DNA of 64,000 nt from Micromonospora sp. H61 (GCF_018070325.1 NZ_JAGPXY010000022.1:30007-94006), one strand, 5' to 3'; numbered from the stretch's first letter, positions 48,274 to 57,369 are shown. Numbers and translations are program-made. Notes: generated by a model from the sequence alone, not told the origin.

Positions 48274-49541
48274 CCGCGCAGGGATCGCACGCCGCGTCGA
48301 CCACTGACGTTCCGCGCCGCAACTGGGCCGGCAACGTGCGGTACGCCGCGAAGGCGTTCCACCGCCCCACCTCCGTCGACGAACTGCGCCGGCTCGTCGC
48401 CGGCAGCAGCCAGATCCGGGCGGTGGGCAGCGGGCACTCCTTCAACCGTCTCGGCGACACCGACGGTGACCTGGTCAGCCTCGCCGGGCTGCCACCGGTC
48501 GTCGAGGTGGACCGCGAGCGGGGGCAGGTCACAGTGAGCGGCGCGCTGCGCTACGGCGACGTCGCCCGACAGCTACACACCCAGGGGTACGCGCTGGCGA
48601 ACCTCGCCTCGCTGCCGCACATCTCGGTGGCCGGCGCGGTGGCCACCGCCACCCACGGCTCCGGCCAGACCCACGGCAACCTGGCCAGCGCCGTCGCCGG
48701 CCTGGAGCTGGTCACCGCCGACGGCGATCTGCTCCGGGTCGACCGCGACACCGACAGGTTCGCCGGCATGGTGGTCGGGCTCGGCGCGCTCGGCCTGGTC
48801 ACCCGCGTCACAGTGGACGTCGTGCCGACCTTCGCGCTGCGCCAGTACGTACGCCTCGACCTGGACCGGACGTCGTTGGACGAGGCGCTCGGCTCGGCGT
48901 ACAGCGTGAGTGTCTTCACCGACTTCCGTACGCCCCGGCTGCGCGAGGTGTGGCGCAAGCAGGTGGCCGACCAGCCGCCACCCTCGGCGGAGTGGCTGGG
49001 CACCACCGCGGCCGACGAGCCCCGGCACCCGGTGCTCGGGATGCCGGCGGAGAACTGCACCCCGCAGCTCGGCGAGCCGGGCCCGTGGCACGAGCGGCTG
49101 CCGCACTTCAAGCTCGGCTTCACCCCGAGCAGCGGCGACGAACTGCAGTCCGAGTACCACGTCGCCCGGACGGCGGCGGCTGACGCGCTCACCGCGCTGG
49201 ACGACCTGGCGGACCTGATCGCCCCGGTGCTGCTGGTGTCCGAGCTGCGGACGGTGGCGGCCGACGAGCTGTGGCTCAGCCCGAACTACCGGCGGGACAG
49301 CTTCGTGCTGCACTTCACCTGGGTCGACGACACCGCGGCGGTGCTGCCCGTGGTGGCCGCCGTGGAGGAGCGGCTGGCGCCCTTCGCGCCCCGCCCACAC
49401 TGGGGCAAGGTCTTCGTCACCGACCCGGCCGAGCTGTCCGCCCGCTACCCGAGGTACGCCGACTTCGCCGCGCTCCTGACCAACCTGGACCCGAAGGGCA
49501 CCTTCCGCACCGACGCCCTCGACCGCCACTTCCCCCGCTGA
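48270..49541 (+). CDS. Alditol/xylitol oxidase-like FAD protein (VAO family)
   Basis: A 423-residue flavoprotein. IRAVGSGHSFNRLGDTDGDLVSL has the His expected for covalent FAD attachment, and SVAGAVATATHGSGQTHGNLAS and GLGALGLVTRVTVDVVP are the VAO-type FAD-binding blocks. The C-terminal HWGKVFVTDPAELSARYPRYADF is typical of the arabinono-lactone oxidase/alditol oxidase group, and the overall length fits actinobacterial alditol oxidase, which oxidises xylitol or sorbitol using oxygen. Overlaps the preceding membrane protein gene by ATGA. Confidence 0.85.
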   Translation: MTAQGSHAASTTDVPRRNWAGNVRYAAKAFHRPTSVDELRRLVAGSSQIRAVGSGHSFNRLGDTDGDLVSLAGLPPVVEVDRERGQVTVSGALRYGDVARQLHTQGYALANLASLPHISVAGAVATATHGSGQTHGNLASAVAGLELVTADGDLLRVDRDTDRFAGMVVGLGALGLVTRVTVDVVPTFALRQYVRLDLDRTSLDEALGSAYSVSVFTDFRTPRLREVWRKQVADQPPPSAEWLGTTAADEPRHPVLGMPAENCTPQLGEPGPWHERLPHFKLGFTPSSGDELQSEYHVARTAAADALTALDDLADLIAPVLLVSELRTVAADELWLSPNYRRDSFVLHFTWVDDTAAVLPVVAAVEERLAPFAPRPHWGKVFVTDPAELSARYPRYADFAALLTNLDPKGTFRTDALDRHFPR

Positions 49542-49560
49542 CCGTCCCCCTGCTGTCTGC

Positions 49561-49620
49561 GTTGATCATGAAGTTATTGCCACCCGGCGCGGCGTGTCGG
49601 GGCAAAACTTCATGATCAAC
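49561..49620. repeat. Palindromic element, family A copy 1
   Basis: Left arm GTTGATCATGAAGTTATTGC followed by C (49561-49581), right arm its near-exact complement (49601-49620, one base shorter). The same arms occur at 60347-60407. The right arm supplies the stop codon of the site-2 protease gene (49616-49618), and the element lies between convergent genes. Confidence 0.85.
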
Positions 49621-50755
49621 GGGAGGGGGTGGGGGTGCGGAGGGTGCTGCGTTGGACGGCGCGGCTGATGTCGCTGGGGGAGACTATGCCGGTCAGGTGG
49701 CCGTCTTCGGTGATCACCAGGGCGCGGCCGTCGGCGCACTCGGAGAGCCGGGGGAGCAGGTCGTTGAGCTGTTCACCGGGCTTGGCCAACACCAGTTGGT
49801 CGGCTCGACAGGCCACCTCGGCCAGCGTTGTCGACGCCCGCCGTTCCGGCGGCACGCCCCGCACCCGATCGACGGTGACCAGGCCGGTCGGCCGGCCGTC
49901 CTCGGTCAGCGGCAGTGCCGAATGCCGGTACGCGAACAGGTAGTGATCGACGAAGTCCGCGACAGTCATCTGCGCCGAGGCGGTCTGCGGCTGCGGGGTC
50001 ATCACATCGCCCACCCGAATCCCGCGCAGCGCGGTGCCGGTGCGGGCCTGCCGCTCCTCCATCCCGGCCGCCCCGATCAGGAACCAGCCGATCAGCGCCA
50101 ACCAGAGCCCACCGAAACCGACCCCGGACAGGAACTGCCACAACCCCAGGCCGATCAGCAGCACACCCAGCACCCAGCCGGCCCGGGCGGCGACCACCGA
50201 CGCTCGGGTCCGGTCACCGGTGGCCTTCCAGACCGCGGCACGCAGCAACCGGCCACCGTCCAGGGGCGCGGCCGGCAGCACGTTGAAGACGGCCAGCAGC
50301 ACGTTGATCCCCGCCAGCCAGGCCACCGCCCCGAACAGCAGCCCGCCCTGCCCGGCCAGCGCGACCAGCGCCGCGATGGCACCGAAGAACGCCCCGATCA
50401 GCAGGCTGACCAGCGGGCCGACGCCCGCGATGCGCAACTCCGCACCCGGGTCACGCGGCTCGCCCCGCAACTCGGCCACGCCGCCGAACAGCCACAGCGT
50501 GATGCCGTCGACCTCCAGCCCGTTGCGTTTGGCCACCACCGCGTGCGACACCTCGTGGGCGAGCAGGCCGACGAAGAACACCACCGCCGCGGCGAGCCCG
50601 GCAATCAGGTACGCCACTGGCGACCGGTCGGGGTACGAACGGGGGAACTGGTTCGCGGCCAACCCCCACGCGATCAACGCGAAGATGACCAGCACGCTCC
50701 AGTTGACGCCGACCGGCACTCCCGCGACCCGGCCAAGCCGGAAACTGGCCCTCAT
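49616..50755 (-). CDS. Site-2 protease (M50) with CBS domains
   Basis: About 379 residues. The zinc motif HEVSH lies in a membrane helix (AAVVFFVGLLAHEVSHAVVAKRNG), and NVLPAAPLDGGRLLRAAVW supplies the third ligand Asp. Six helices are predicted. The C-terminal 150 residues hold two CBS units (VGDVMTPQPQTASAQMTVADFVDHYLF, ALVITEDGHLTGIVSPSDISRAV). Such enzymes cut membrane proteins within the bilayer and are gated by nucleotide or metabolite binding to CBS. Start ATG 50755 is family-typical; ATG 50824 would add 23 residues. The stop lies inside a palindromic element. Confidence 0.85.
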   Translation of the reverse strand: MRASFRLGRVAGVPVGVNWSVLVIFALIAWGLAANQFPRSYPDRSPVAYLIAGLAAAVVFFVGLLAHEVSHAVVAKRNGLEVDGITLWLFGGVAELRGEPRDPGAELRIAGVGPLVSLLIGAFFGAIAALVALAGQGGLLFGAVAWLAGINVLLAVFNVLPAAPLDGGRLLRAAVWKATGDRTRASVVAARAGWVLGVLLIGLGLWQFLSGVGFGGLWLALIGWFLIGAAGMEERQARTGTALRGIRVGDVMTPQPQTASAQMTVADFVDHYLFAYRHSALPLTEDGRPTGLVTVDRVRGVPPERRASTTLAEVACRADQLVLAKPGEQLNDLLPRLSECADGRALVITEDGHLTGIVSPSDISRAVQRSTLRTPTPSR

Positions 50756-50861
50756 CCCACCGAGATACCCCAGGCGGGCCTGCCTATGCCAGACCCGGCT
50801 GAGCCGGACACGCGGCACTGTCATCCTCTCCGCCTGAGTATGCAGCGGGTAGGCTCAGAGT

Positions 50862-51143
50862 ATGACTCGCCGCATCACCATCAGCCTGCCCGATGATGTC
50901 GCCGCGTACGTGGAGCGCACGCAGGGCAACACGTCCGGCTTCATCACCGGGATCCTGCGCCGAAAGATGCGCGCCGACAGCCTTCGTGCCCGTTGGGCGC
51001 AACTCGGCTACGTGGTGACCGACGAGGATATCGAGCGGACCCGTTCGCACCTCGCGGCACGAGCGCCGATCACCGACGAACAGCACGCCCGTAACGCCGA
51101 ATGGCTGCGCCAGTTCGACCAGGACGGGTCGGCTGCCGCGTGA
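50862..51143 (+). CDS. Ribbon-helix-helix antitoxin
   Basis: A 93-residue protein. RITISLPDDVAAYVERTQGNTSGFITGILRRKM is a ribbon-helix-helix DNA-binding domain, and the acidic C-terminal tail would cover the toxin site. TAGGCT followed by CAGAGT and then the ATG indicates a leaderless promoter. It overlaps the toxin gene by GTGA and is divergent from the site-2 protease. Confidence 0.8.
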   Translation: MTRRITISLPDDVAAYVERTQGNTSGFITGILRRKMRADSLRARWAQLGYVVTDEDIERTRSHLAARAPITDEQHARNAEWLRQFDQDGSAAA

Positions 51144-51550
51144 ACGGTCTCGTCCTGGACACGTCCGCCCTGCTCGCCTATGCGTCCGGCACGAGCATCG
51201 AGCCGGGGGCGATCCTGACCCTCGCCGAGGAGGACCCGGCGCAGGAGGTGTGGATTCCGGCACTCTGCCTGGGGCAGGCCCAACTGGAGGTGGCTGGCAC
51301 ACCAGCGGCCCACCTGCTCGACCTGCTCCTCACTGAGGAGCGGGACATCAAGGTCGCGGTGTACGACGCGCCGACCAGCCGGCGGGTGGCCCGGATTGCA
51401 GCGCGGTTCGACGTGCCTCTGGACGTCGCCCACGCCGTGGCGACCGCTGTCCTGTACCGCTGCTACCTGGTTTCCCGTGATCCCAAGCGGGTCGCCCCGG
51501 CCGCGCCACCCGATCTGGAGATCCTCGACATCTCCCTGGGCTGGGGCTGA
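51140..51550 (+). CDS. PIN-domain toxin-like protein
   Basis: A 136-residue PIN-like protein. GLVLDTSALLAYASG gives the first Asp, IPALCLGQAQLEV is where the Glu would be but shows only Gln at the position, VPLDVAHAVATAVLY gives another Asp, and LVSRDPKRVA the last. One acidic ligand may therefore be replaced, and activity is uncertain. GTG start, translationally coupled to the antitoxin. Confidence 0.75.
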   Translation: MNGLVLDTSALLAYASGTSIEPGAILTLAEEDPAQEVWIPALCLGQAQLEVAGTPAAHLLDLLLTEERDIKVAVYDAPTSRRVARIAARFDVPLDVAHAVATAVLYRCYLVSRDPKRVAPAAPPDLEILDISLGWG

Positions 51551-51711
51551 GCCAGCGTCTTGGACGGTGGTGAACTCGCTTCCGCGCAGTTCACCGCCGC
51601 CGACATCACGAGCTGGGTGCTGCCCCGCGTCGATCGTGATGGCTCGCTCACTCTGCGCGCCGAAGGTCGACCACAACTCCATGATTGCCGGACCCGGACT
51701 CCTCTGCTCAT

Positions 51712-51778
51712 GATCTTGCACTTTCTGTCGCGACACAACGGGCGTTCCACCCATATTGACGACCGAAACTGCAAGATC
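51712..51778. repeat. Palindromic element, family B copy 2
   Basis: GATCTTGCACTTTCTGTCG (51712-51730) and the inverted CGACCGAAACTGCAAGATC (51760-51778) match the arms of the element at 36247-36316. It lies between the toxin gene (+) and the alpha/beta hydrolase (-), which converge. Confidence 0.75.
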
Positions 51779-51806
51779 CGCGCGATCTTCTCGCTCGTGA
51801 GACCGG

Positions 51807-52661
51807 TCAGCGGCGGGGGGTTTCGCTGGCGATGGTCGCCTCCCGGGGCAGGGCCGCCGCGCGCAATGCCCAGTCCAGCGCGTAGTCGGCGATCTGCTCC
51901 CAGCCGTCCTGGCCGACGGTGAAGTGTGATCGGCCGGCGAACTGCTCGTACGCGGTGAGGGCCCGGGACTTCTGGTAGAGCCCGGCGTTGGCGCGGACGA
52001 CCGACGCCGGCACCACGTGGTCGACCTCGCCGGCCATCAGCAGCAGCGGCGCCCGGTCGGTACGCCCGACGTCGACCCGGGCCGGCGAGCGGGGGTCGAG
52101 GTTGGCGAACGCGCCCTCGAAGAAGACCCGCCCGGCACCGGGGACGGCGTAGCGCCGCCAGGCCCGGTCGGAGTCCTCGCGACTCATCGTGTTGCCGAAG
52201 GTGTAGGCGAAGTCGTCGGGGGTGAACGGGACGGCTTTGCCGCGGTTGGCGGGGCTGCGCAGGATCGGAAAGCCCGAGCGCAGCTGACTCAGCGGCACCT
52301 TGAGCACGCCCTTCACCGCAGCGGGGTGCACTCCCACCACTGCCGCCCCGAGACCCCGGTCGGCGAGGATCTGGGCGAACAGGCCACCGAACGAGTGCCC
52401 CATGATGATCGGCGGTCGGGGTAGCGCCCGGATGATCCGGTCGTAGTGCGCCACGATCGTGGCCATGCTCTGCTCGGCGATCGGGGCCGGATCGTCGCGC
52501 AGTTCCTCCACGGACCGGTCCATGCCGGGCCAGGCGGGGGCGATGACGTGCATGCCGCGCTCGGTGTACCGCCGGGACCACCCCTCCCAGCTACGAGGCG
52601 TCATCCAGAGCCCGTGGATCAGCACGACCGTGTCGACCTGACCCTGCGGCGTGGCACCCAT
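51807..52661 (-). CDS. Alpha/beta hydrolase
   Basis: A 284-residue alpha/beta hydrolase. VVLIHGLWMTPRSWEGW carries the oxyanion HG, PIIMGHSFGGLFAQILADRG the nucleophile elbow GHSFGG, LLLMAGEVDHVVPA the acid Asp, and GRSHFTVGQDGWEQI the catalytic His. No signal peptide. ATG 52661 follows GGGAGGACG. Substrate unknown. Confidence 0.9.
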   Translation of the reverse strand: MGATPQGQVDTVVLIHGLWMTPRSWEGWSRRYTERGMHVIAPAWPGMDRSVEELRDDPAPIAEQSMATIVAHYDRIIRALPRPPIIMGHSFGGLFAQILADRGLGAAVVGVHPAAVKGVLKVPLSQLRSGFPILRSPANRGKAVPFTPDDFAYTFGNTMSREDSDRAWRRYAVPGAGRVFFEGAFANLDPRSPARVDVGRTDRAPLLLMAGEVDHVVPASVVRANAGLYQKSRALTAYEQFAGRSHFTVGQDGWEQIADYALDWALRAAALPREATIASETPRR

Positions 52662-52802
52662 CGCGTCCTCCCGGTGTCGCGGTTCGGCCCGGCGGTTACC
52701 CGCTGTGCCCGTCCGGAATCCGGCCGCCCTGACAAATGTCACGGTCGGGGCGTGACGACCGCTCCGGGCATCGGGGTACGCCCGGCCGGAGCATCAGTGG
52801 CA

Positions 52803-53001
52803 TGATCAGTACGCATCCGGCTGTCGAGGTGGACGGCCTCACCAAGAGCTTCGGCGAGGTCACCGCTGTCGATGGTTGTGCCTACGAGCGCAGCCGGGCC
52901 GCCCTGCTCTCGCTGGAGGAGGACCTACAGTGGTCGCCGAGGTCGGCTGGGCCGACGCGATCCGGGTCGCCGAGCAGAACGGCTGGCTGCTCGGCGAGTG
53001 A
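52803..53001 (+). pseudogene. Gene scraps: ABC-ATPase start joined to an unrelated C-terminus
   Basis: ATG 52803 opens AVEVDGLTKSFGEVTAVDG, the first strand of an ABC transporter ATPase, but the frame leaves the family before Walker A. In another frame the tail VVAEVGWADAIRVAEQNGWLLGE with stop at 52999-53001 is the end of a different helical protein. Two unrelated gene ends have been fused by deletion. Confidence 0.65.
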
Positions 53002-53017
53002 CAGTGCGCTCAGGCGC

Positions 53018-53929
53018 TCAGGCGGTCGGCGGTGGGGCGGCCAGTTGGTCGACCACGACGACGCTGCTGCCGGGACGGACCTCGGCGAGCAGTTCCCGCT
53101 GACCGCTGCGGGTCAGCCGGATACATCCATTGGTGGTGTTCTCGCCCAGCTCGCCGTCGTGCTGCCAGGTGTGCACCCCGATGTGCGCGCCGCGCAGCCC
53201 GGACGGCACCGACTCCGGGTCGTCGGGCACCGAACCGAGGGCGTAGATGTCCACCCCGCCGTAGACCTCTTCCGGGGGTGGGGTGCGGCCCAGGATGAAG
53301 GTCCGCCCCAGTGGAGTCTCCTGGCCGGACTGGCCGAGGCTGACCTCCCAGGAGCGCACCGCCCTGCCGGCCCGGTACCAGGTGAGCCGGTGGACCTTGC
53401 GTTCCACCACGATCTGGTCGCGCAGCGGCACCGTCTCGAACCCGCCCGGCGGCAGCCAGGCGAGCCGTCGGTTGGCCGAGGGCAGCAGGACGGCCGTCCA
53501 GCCGGCGCGCCGCTGGGCGATCGGCATGGTCAGCTCGACACCGCGGATGGTCGGTTCGAGGAAGGCACGCGGCCGACCGCCGGGCGCGTCGTAGGCGGCG
53601 ATCCGCCGGGTCGGGTGCACGCCGTCGGTCAGCGGTGTGACGTCCATGGTGTTCGGGTCGGCGGGGAACCCTCCGGGTGCGGGGTCGTAGTCGACCACCG
53701 GCAGCCCGTCCGGGGCAGGCGCGGCCGGGGGGATCGACTCCTCCGGGCTCTGCTCCACACTGCTCGGTGTCGGGTCGGCCGCCACCACGGTGCGGTCGTC
53801 GGGGGCCGTCGAGCTGGGGGTGAGAGCCTGGCCGACCAGCAGCGCGGTCACCAGCAGCGCGGGTACGCCGATCGCGGCGGCCACCCAGACGCCGCGACGG
53901 CGGTACGGAGTCTTTCGGTCAAACGGCAC
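53018..53929 (-). CDS. Membrane-anchored L,D-transpeptidase
   Basis: A 303-residue protein. One N-terminal helix (WVAAAIGVPALLVTALLVG), a Pro/Ser-rich linker (45-80), then a YkuD domain with HIGVHTWQHDGELGENTTNGCIRL, in which Cys is the nucleophile and the first His its partner. Such enzymes make 3-3 crosslinks in peptidoglycan. GTG 53929 is preceded by TAGAGT and 6 bp, a leaderless arrangement. Independent of the amylase gene upstream, from which a hairpin separates it. Confidence 0.9.
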   Translation of the reverse strand: MPFDRKTPYRRRGVWVAAAIGVPALLVTALLVGQALTPSSTAPDDRTVVAADPTPSSVEQSPEESIPPAAPAPDGLPVVDYDPAPGGFPADPNTMDVTPLTDGVHPTRRIAAYDAPGGRPRAFLEPTIRGVELTMPIAQRRAGWTAVLLPSANRRLAWLPPGGFETVPLRDQIVVERKVHRLTWYRAGRAVRSWEVSLGQSGQETPLGRTFILGRTPPPEEVYGGVDIYALGSVPDDPESVPSGLRGAHIGVHTWQHDGELGENTTNGCIRLTRSGQRELLAEVRPGSSVVVVDQLAAPPPTA

Positions 53930-53957
53930 GAAACTACTCTATGGTGGCGGATGCGTC

Positions 53958-53997
53958 GGGGCCCCCGGTTCGGCGAGACCCGCCGTCCGGAGGCCCC
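53958..53997 (-). terminator. Terminator hairpin after the alpha-amylase gene
   Basis: GGGGCCCCCGG (53958-53968) pairs with CCGGAGGCCCC (53987-53997) with one mismatch, 7 bp beyond the amylase stop on the minus strand. Confidence 0.6.
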
Positions 53998-54004
53998 TGT
54001 CGAA

Positions 54005-55450
54005 TCAGATCCGTGCGCCGATGTGGATGGCCACGGCGTCGTGCGCCGGCACGTTCGCCGCGAACCAGCCGCTACCGTCCACCGTGATCACCGGTCCGCT
54101 GCACGTGCCGCCCGCGTAGGTGCCGTGGATGACGTCGCAGTATCGACCGGCGGGCAGCCCCGTGTAGTAGGAGCGGCCGTTCACAGCGGCGTCCTCGTCG
54201 TTGACGGTGAGGAAGCCCTTGCCGCTGCGGCTGAACGCGATGTGGTTGTTGCCGTTGTCGTACCAGTTGGCCACGCCGGCGCCCTCGGTGGCGTTGCGGA
54301 AGCCGACCATGTTGGCGATCACCGGCCAGCGGTGTTCGCACTCCCAGCCGGAGTAGCAGGTGGTGTTGAGCGTCTTGTTGGCGCCGTCCGACGGTGGGCC
54401 GGCGTCCCGGTTGCTGAAGGTGTAGCTGGACATGACGGTCGGGGAGCCGTACGGCCAGGCCAGCATGAAGGCGTTCGCCAGCGCGTAGATGCCCCGGTCG
54501 CGATAGGTCAGCACCCCACCGGAATCGCGTTGGGTGTCGTGGTTGTCCACGAACACCGAGGCCGGGCCGGTCGGTAGGTGCCCCCAGCCCTCGCCGAAGT
54601 TGCGCAGGTACGCCAACCGCTCGGAGCGGAACACCCGGGCCAGGTCCTTGCCGTAGCGGAACTCGTGCACGTCACCGTTGCCGGTGTACTCGGTCGGCTG
54701 CACCGGCTCGCCGGCGCCGTGGATGACCTCCTGCACGATGTACGCGGAGCGGGACAGCTTGCCCCTGATGGCGGCGATGTCGGCGGCCGGCATGTGCTTG
54801 CTGGCGTCCATCCGGAAGCCGTCGACGCCGAGCGAGAGCAGGTCGTTGAGGTATGAGGCGATCTTCGTGCGGACGTAGTCCGACTCGGTCCTCAGGTCCG
54901 ACAGGTTGACCAGCTCGCAGTTCTGCACCTCGTACCGGTCGTTGTAGTTGGCGATGTCGTCGCCGCCGTTGCGCCCACAGTGGTGGAAGTCCTGGGTCTG
55001 GTAGATGCCCGGATAGTCGTAGTGCGAGTAGGACGAGCCGGCCCAGCCGGTGCCGCCGTTGTCCTGACCGGACATGTGGTTGATCACCGCGTCGACGATC
55101 ACCTTGACCCCGGCCGCGTGGCAGGTGTTCACCATCGACTGGAACTGGGCCCGGGTGCCCTTGCGGGACTCGATCCGATAGCTGACCGGCTGGTACGCCA
55201 GCCACCACTGGTTGCCCCGCACGTGCTCCTGCGGGGGTGAGACCTGCACGAAGCCGTAACCCTTCGGGCCGAGGGTGCTCTGGCACTCGCTGGCCACCGA
55301 GGGCCAGTTCCACTCGAAGAGCTGGACGATGACCTTCTTGCCGCCGGACGGGGCGGCGACGGCCGGGGGTGCCGTCACTGCGGTGGGGACGAGCAGGCTG
55401 GCGATCAGGCCGAGGGCGAGGAGTGCCGAGCCGCGTCGACGTCGGTGCAT
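54005..55450 (-). CDS. Secreted alpha-amylase (GH13)
   Basis: A 481-residue exported enzyme. Signal peptide about 1-33 (SALLALGLIASLLVPTAVTAPPAVA). The four GH13 regions are complete: VIVDAVINH, GVDGFRMDASKH (nucleophile Asp), YIVQEVIHG (acid/base Glu) and FVDNHDTQ. VIVQLFEWNWPSVASEC opens the barrel, as in Streptomyces amylases, and the C-terminal all-beta domain is present. It cuts starch outside the cell. ATG 55450 follows AGGAG. No starch-binding CBM20 is attached. Upstream CTTGCAAG palindromes suggest maltose-responsive repression. Confidence 0.92.
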   Translation of the reverse strand: MHRRRRGSALLALGLIASLLVPTAVTAPPAVAAPSGGKKVIVQLFEWNWPSVASECQSTLGPKGYGFVQVSPPQEHVRGNQWWLAYQPVSYRIESRKGTRAQFQSMVNTCHAAGVKVIVDAVINHMSGQDNGGTGWAGSSYSHYDYPGIYQTQDFHHCGRNGGDDIANYNDRYEVQNCELVNLSDLRTESDYVRTKIASYLNDLLSLGVDGFRMDASKHMPAADIAAIRGKLSRSAYIVQEVIHGAGEPVQPTEYTGNGDVHEFRYGKDLARVFRSERLAYLRNFGEGWGHLPTGPASVFVDNHDTQRDSGGVLTYRDRGIYALANAFMLAWPYGSPTVMSSYTFSNRDAGPPSDGANKTLNTTCYSGWECEHRWPVIANMVGFRNATEGAGVANWYDNGNNHIAFSRSGKGFLTVNDEDAAVNGRSYYTGLPAGRYCDVIHGTYAGGTCSGPVITVDGSGWFAANVPAHDAVAIHIGARI

Positions 55451-55755
55451 GGGGACTCCTGACGGGAGCGGGAGGTGGTGGTGCGGTGGGGGATTGCCGG
55501 CTTGCCGGAATCTTGCAAGCTTGGCTGAAATTTGCTGAAAGGTTACAAGCGTGTTGCGGCGACTGTCAATGCATGGACGTTTGTCACTGTCCGGATCGGT
55601 GGTGGAAGCGGGGACAACGCACGGCCGCGCCCCTCGGTTCGATTTCGGCCCAGAAATTTCCGTCGACGAGTGATCCGCGCGCCCCGCCGGTCCGTACTGG
55701 ATGGGGGAGCAGGGGTCGGCCGGTGGTACGCCGCCGCGAGACGATCGAGGAGCAG
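55451..55755. other. 305-bp divergent regulatory region
   Basis: Separates the amylase (-) from the redox operon (+). It holds the TTGCC/CTTGCAAG repeats near 55490-55550 and is otherwise without coding potential. Confidence 0.6.
55512..55519. promoter_or_regulatory. Candidate amylase operator CTTGCAAG
   Basis: CTTGCAAG is a perfect 8-bp palindrome inside repeats (TTGCCGG CTTGCCGG upstream, GCTGAAA twice downstream). CTTGCA-type repeats are bound by LacI-family MalR-like regulators at actinobacterial amylase promoters. Confidence 0.5.
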
Positions 55756-57369
55756 ATGGCCCGGGCACAGCAGGACAAGAAGGCGGCGACGGTCCGGACC
55801 AGCGCCAGCAGTCGGGGGGTGCGGACCCCGTCGCGGTCGGCGAGCGCCCTGCTGATCGCGTCGGTGCTCGCCGCGCTCTGGGCGGCGATCATGCTGACCG
55901 GCGCCGGTCAGACGGCGTACGCGTACGGCTTCTTCTTCACCGAGTTCTTCGCCGGGGTGGTTTCCCTGGTGGCGTTGAGCCTCACCGTGATGCTCGGCCT
56001 GCTCGCCACCGACCGGCTGGTGCTGCGCATCTCGCACCGGGTGCTGATGCAGTCGGCGCACCGGGCCACCGGCGTGCTGGGCGTGGCCGGGCTCGGCTTC
56101 CACGTCCTCACCAAGATCGCCACCGGGCGGGCGGCGGCGACCGACGCGCTGGTGCCGTTCGTCGGCGGCCGAGGGCTCTACGTCGGGCTCGGCACTGTGG
56201 CCGCGCTGCTGATGGTCAGCGTGATCTGGACCGGCATCATCCGGGCCCGCTTCGCCGGCGTCGGTCCGAAGTGGCTGTGGCGCACGCTGCACTCCACCGC
56301 GTACCTGGCCTGGCCGTTCGCCGTCTTTCACGGCCTCAACGCCGGTCGGGCCGCAGCGCCCTGGGTGATGTTCAGCTACCTCGGCTGCATTTTGCTGGTG
56401 GTGCTGGCCCTGCTGGTCCGGTTCTCGGTCACCATCGGTCGGCGCAGCCGCGAGCAGCACCAGGCAGCGGTGCGCAACGCGGTGATGGCGGGCCGGGCCG
56501 AGGAGGCGAAGACCGCCAGATCGCTGCTGGCCGGGTTGGGTCGGCGCAGCAAGGCGGCGGACAAGCGTCCCGCCTGGGCGGACACCACCACCGCCACCTG
56601 GGCCGCCCCGGCCGCGCGACGTGACCCCGAACGGTTCACCGTCCCCGTGGTGCCCGAGCCCGGCTCCCTCGTCGAGCCGGCCCGGCCGAGCCGACGTCGC
56701 CGGGAGGAGGAGCCGGCCGCCCGCCGCGACACCGAACGGTCCTCGCGCAGCCGGCGGGCCGAGGAGACCACTACCAGCCGATCGGCCCGCCGCAGCGTGG
56801 AGGACACCGGCACGTTCCGACGCGACGAGGAGGAGCTGGAGCCGGTGACCCGGCGGCGCGGCTCCCGCACCCGGGACGAGGCCGTGCCGACCAGCCGGCG
56901 ACGCGCTGAGGAACCGGCCCCCGAGCGGTCCCGTCGCCGGTCCCGCAGCGAGGACGACGGCAGCCGCTACTCGGCGCCGCCGCAGTCGACCTTCGACGAG
57001 GCCGAGGAGCCGTGGGACAGCCCACGCCGGTGGCAGGCCGACGAGCCCATCTCCGCCGGCCCGATCTCCGTCGAGCCCATCTCAGCCGGCCCGATCTCCA
57101 GCAGCCCGATCTCGTCGGCGCCGCGCAGCGGAAGCGGCCGGCACAGCGCCGAGGACGACCTGCCCGAGGAGCCGGACTACTGGCGGCCGCCGGCCCGGTA
57201 CGTGCCGGACGAGGTGGCGCCGCCCGTCGACGACACCCCGACCCTTGTCGACCTGGCGTCCCGCCGTGCTCGACGGGCAGCCGGCGAGGGCAAGTCCAAG
57301 CGCCGCAAGGCCAGCGCCGACGCGGTGGACGGGGCGTACTGGGCCGGGCTGCGGGGTGAGGCGAAGTGA
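55756..57369 (+). CDS. Ferric-reductase-like heme membrane protein with long charged tail
   Basis: A 537-residue protein. Six helices lie in residues 30-235. Histidines sit in patterns that can bind two hemes across the membrane: H94 and H102 (ISHRVLMQSAHRATG), H116 (GFHVLTK), H179 (LHSTAYLAWP) and H192 (VFHGLNAG). The remaining 300 residues are a cytoplasmic tail rich in Arg, Glu, Ser and Pro, with a repeated PISAGPISVEPIS-type segment near 435-455, likely disordered. It is the first gene of a redox operon, coupled to the next (TGATG). ATG 55756 follows GAGGAG. It probably moves electrons across the membrane. Confidence 0.75.
   Translation: MARAQQDKKAATVRTSASSRGVRTPSRSASALLIASVLAALWAAIMLTGAGQTAYAYGFFFTEFFAGVVSLVALSLTVMLGLLATDRLVLRISHRVLMQSAHRATGVLGVAGLGFHVLTKIATGRAAATDALVPFVGGRGLYVGLGTVAALLMVSVIWTGIIRARFAGVGPKWLWRTLHSTAYLAWPFAVFHGLNAGRAAAPWVMFSYLGCILLVVLALLVRFSVTIGRRSREQHQAAVRNAVMAGRAEEAKTARSLLAGLGRRSKAADKRPAWADTTTATWAAPAARRDPERFTVPVVPEPGSLVEPARPSRRRREEEPAARRDTERSSRSRRAEETTTSRSARRSVEDTGTFRRDEEELEPVTRRRGSRTRDEAVPTSRRRAEEPAPERSRRRSRSEDDGSRYSAPPQSTFDEAEEPWDSPRRWQADEPISAGPISVEPISAGPISSSPISSAPRSGSGRHSAEDDLPEEPDYWRPPARYVPDEVAPPVDDTPTLVDLASRRARRAAGEGKSKRRKASADAVDGAYWAGLRGEAK

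Noticed and set aside
51560..51700. Peptide-like stretch FTAADITSWVLPRVDRDGSL after the second toxin gene
   Set aside because: Too short and without a start site or recognised family; perhaps a scrap of a lost gene.
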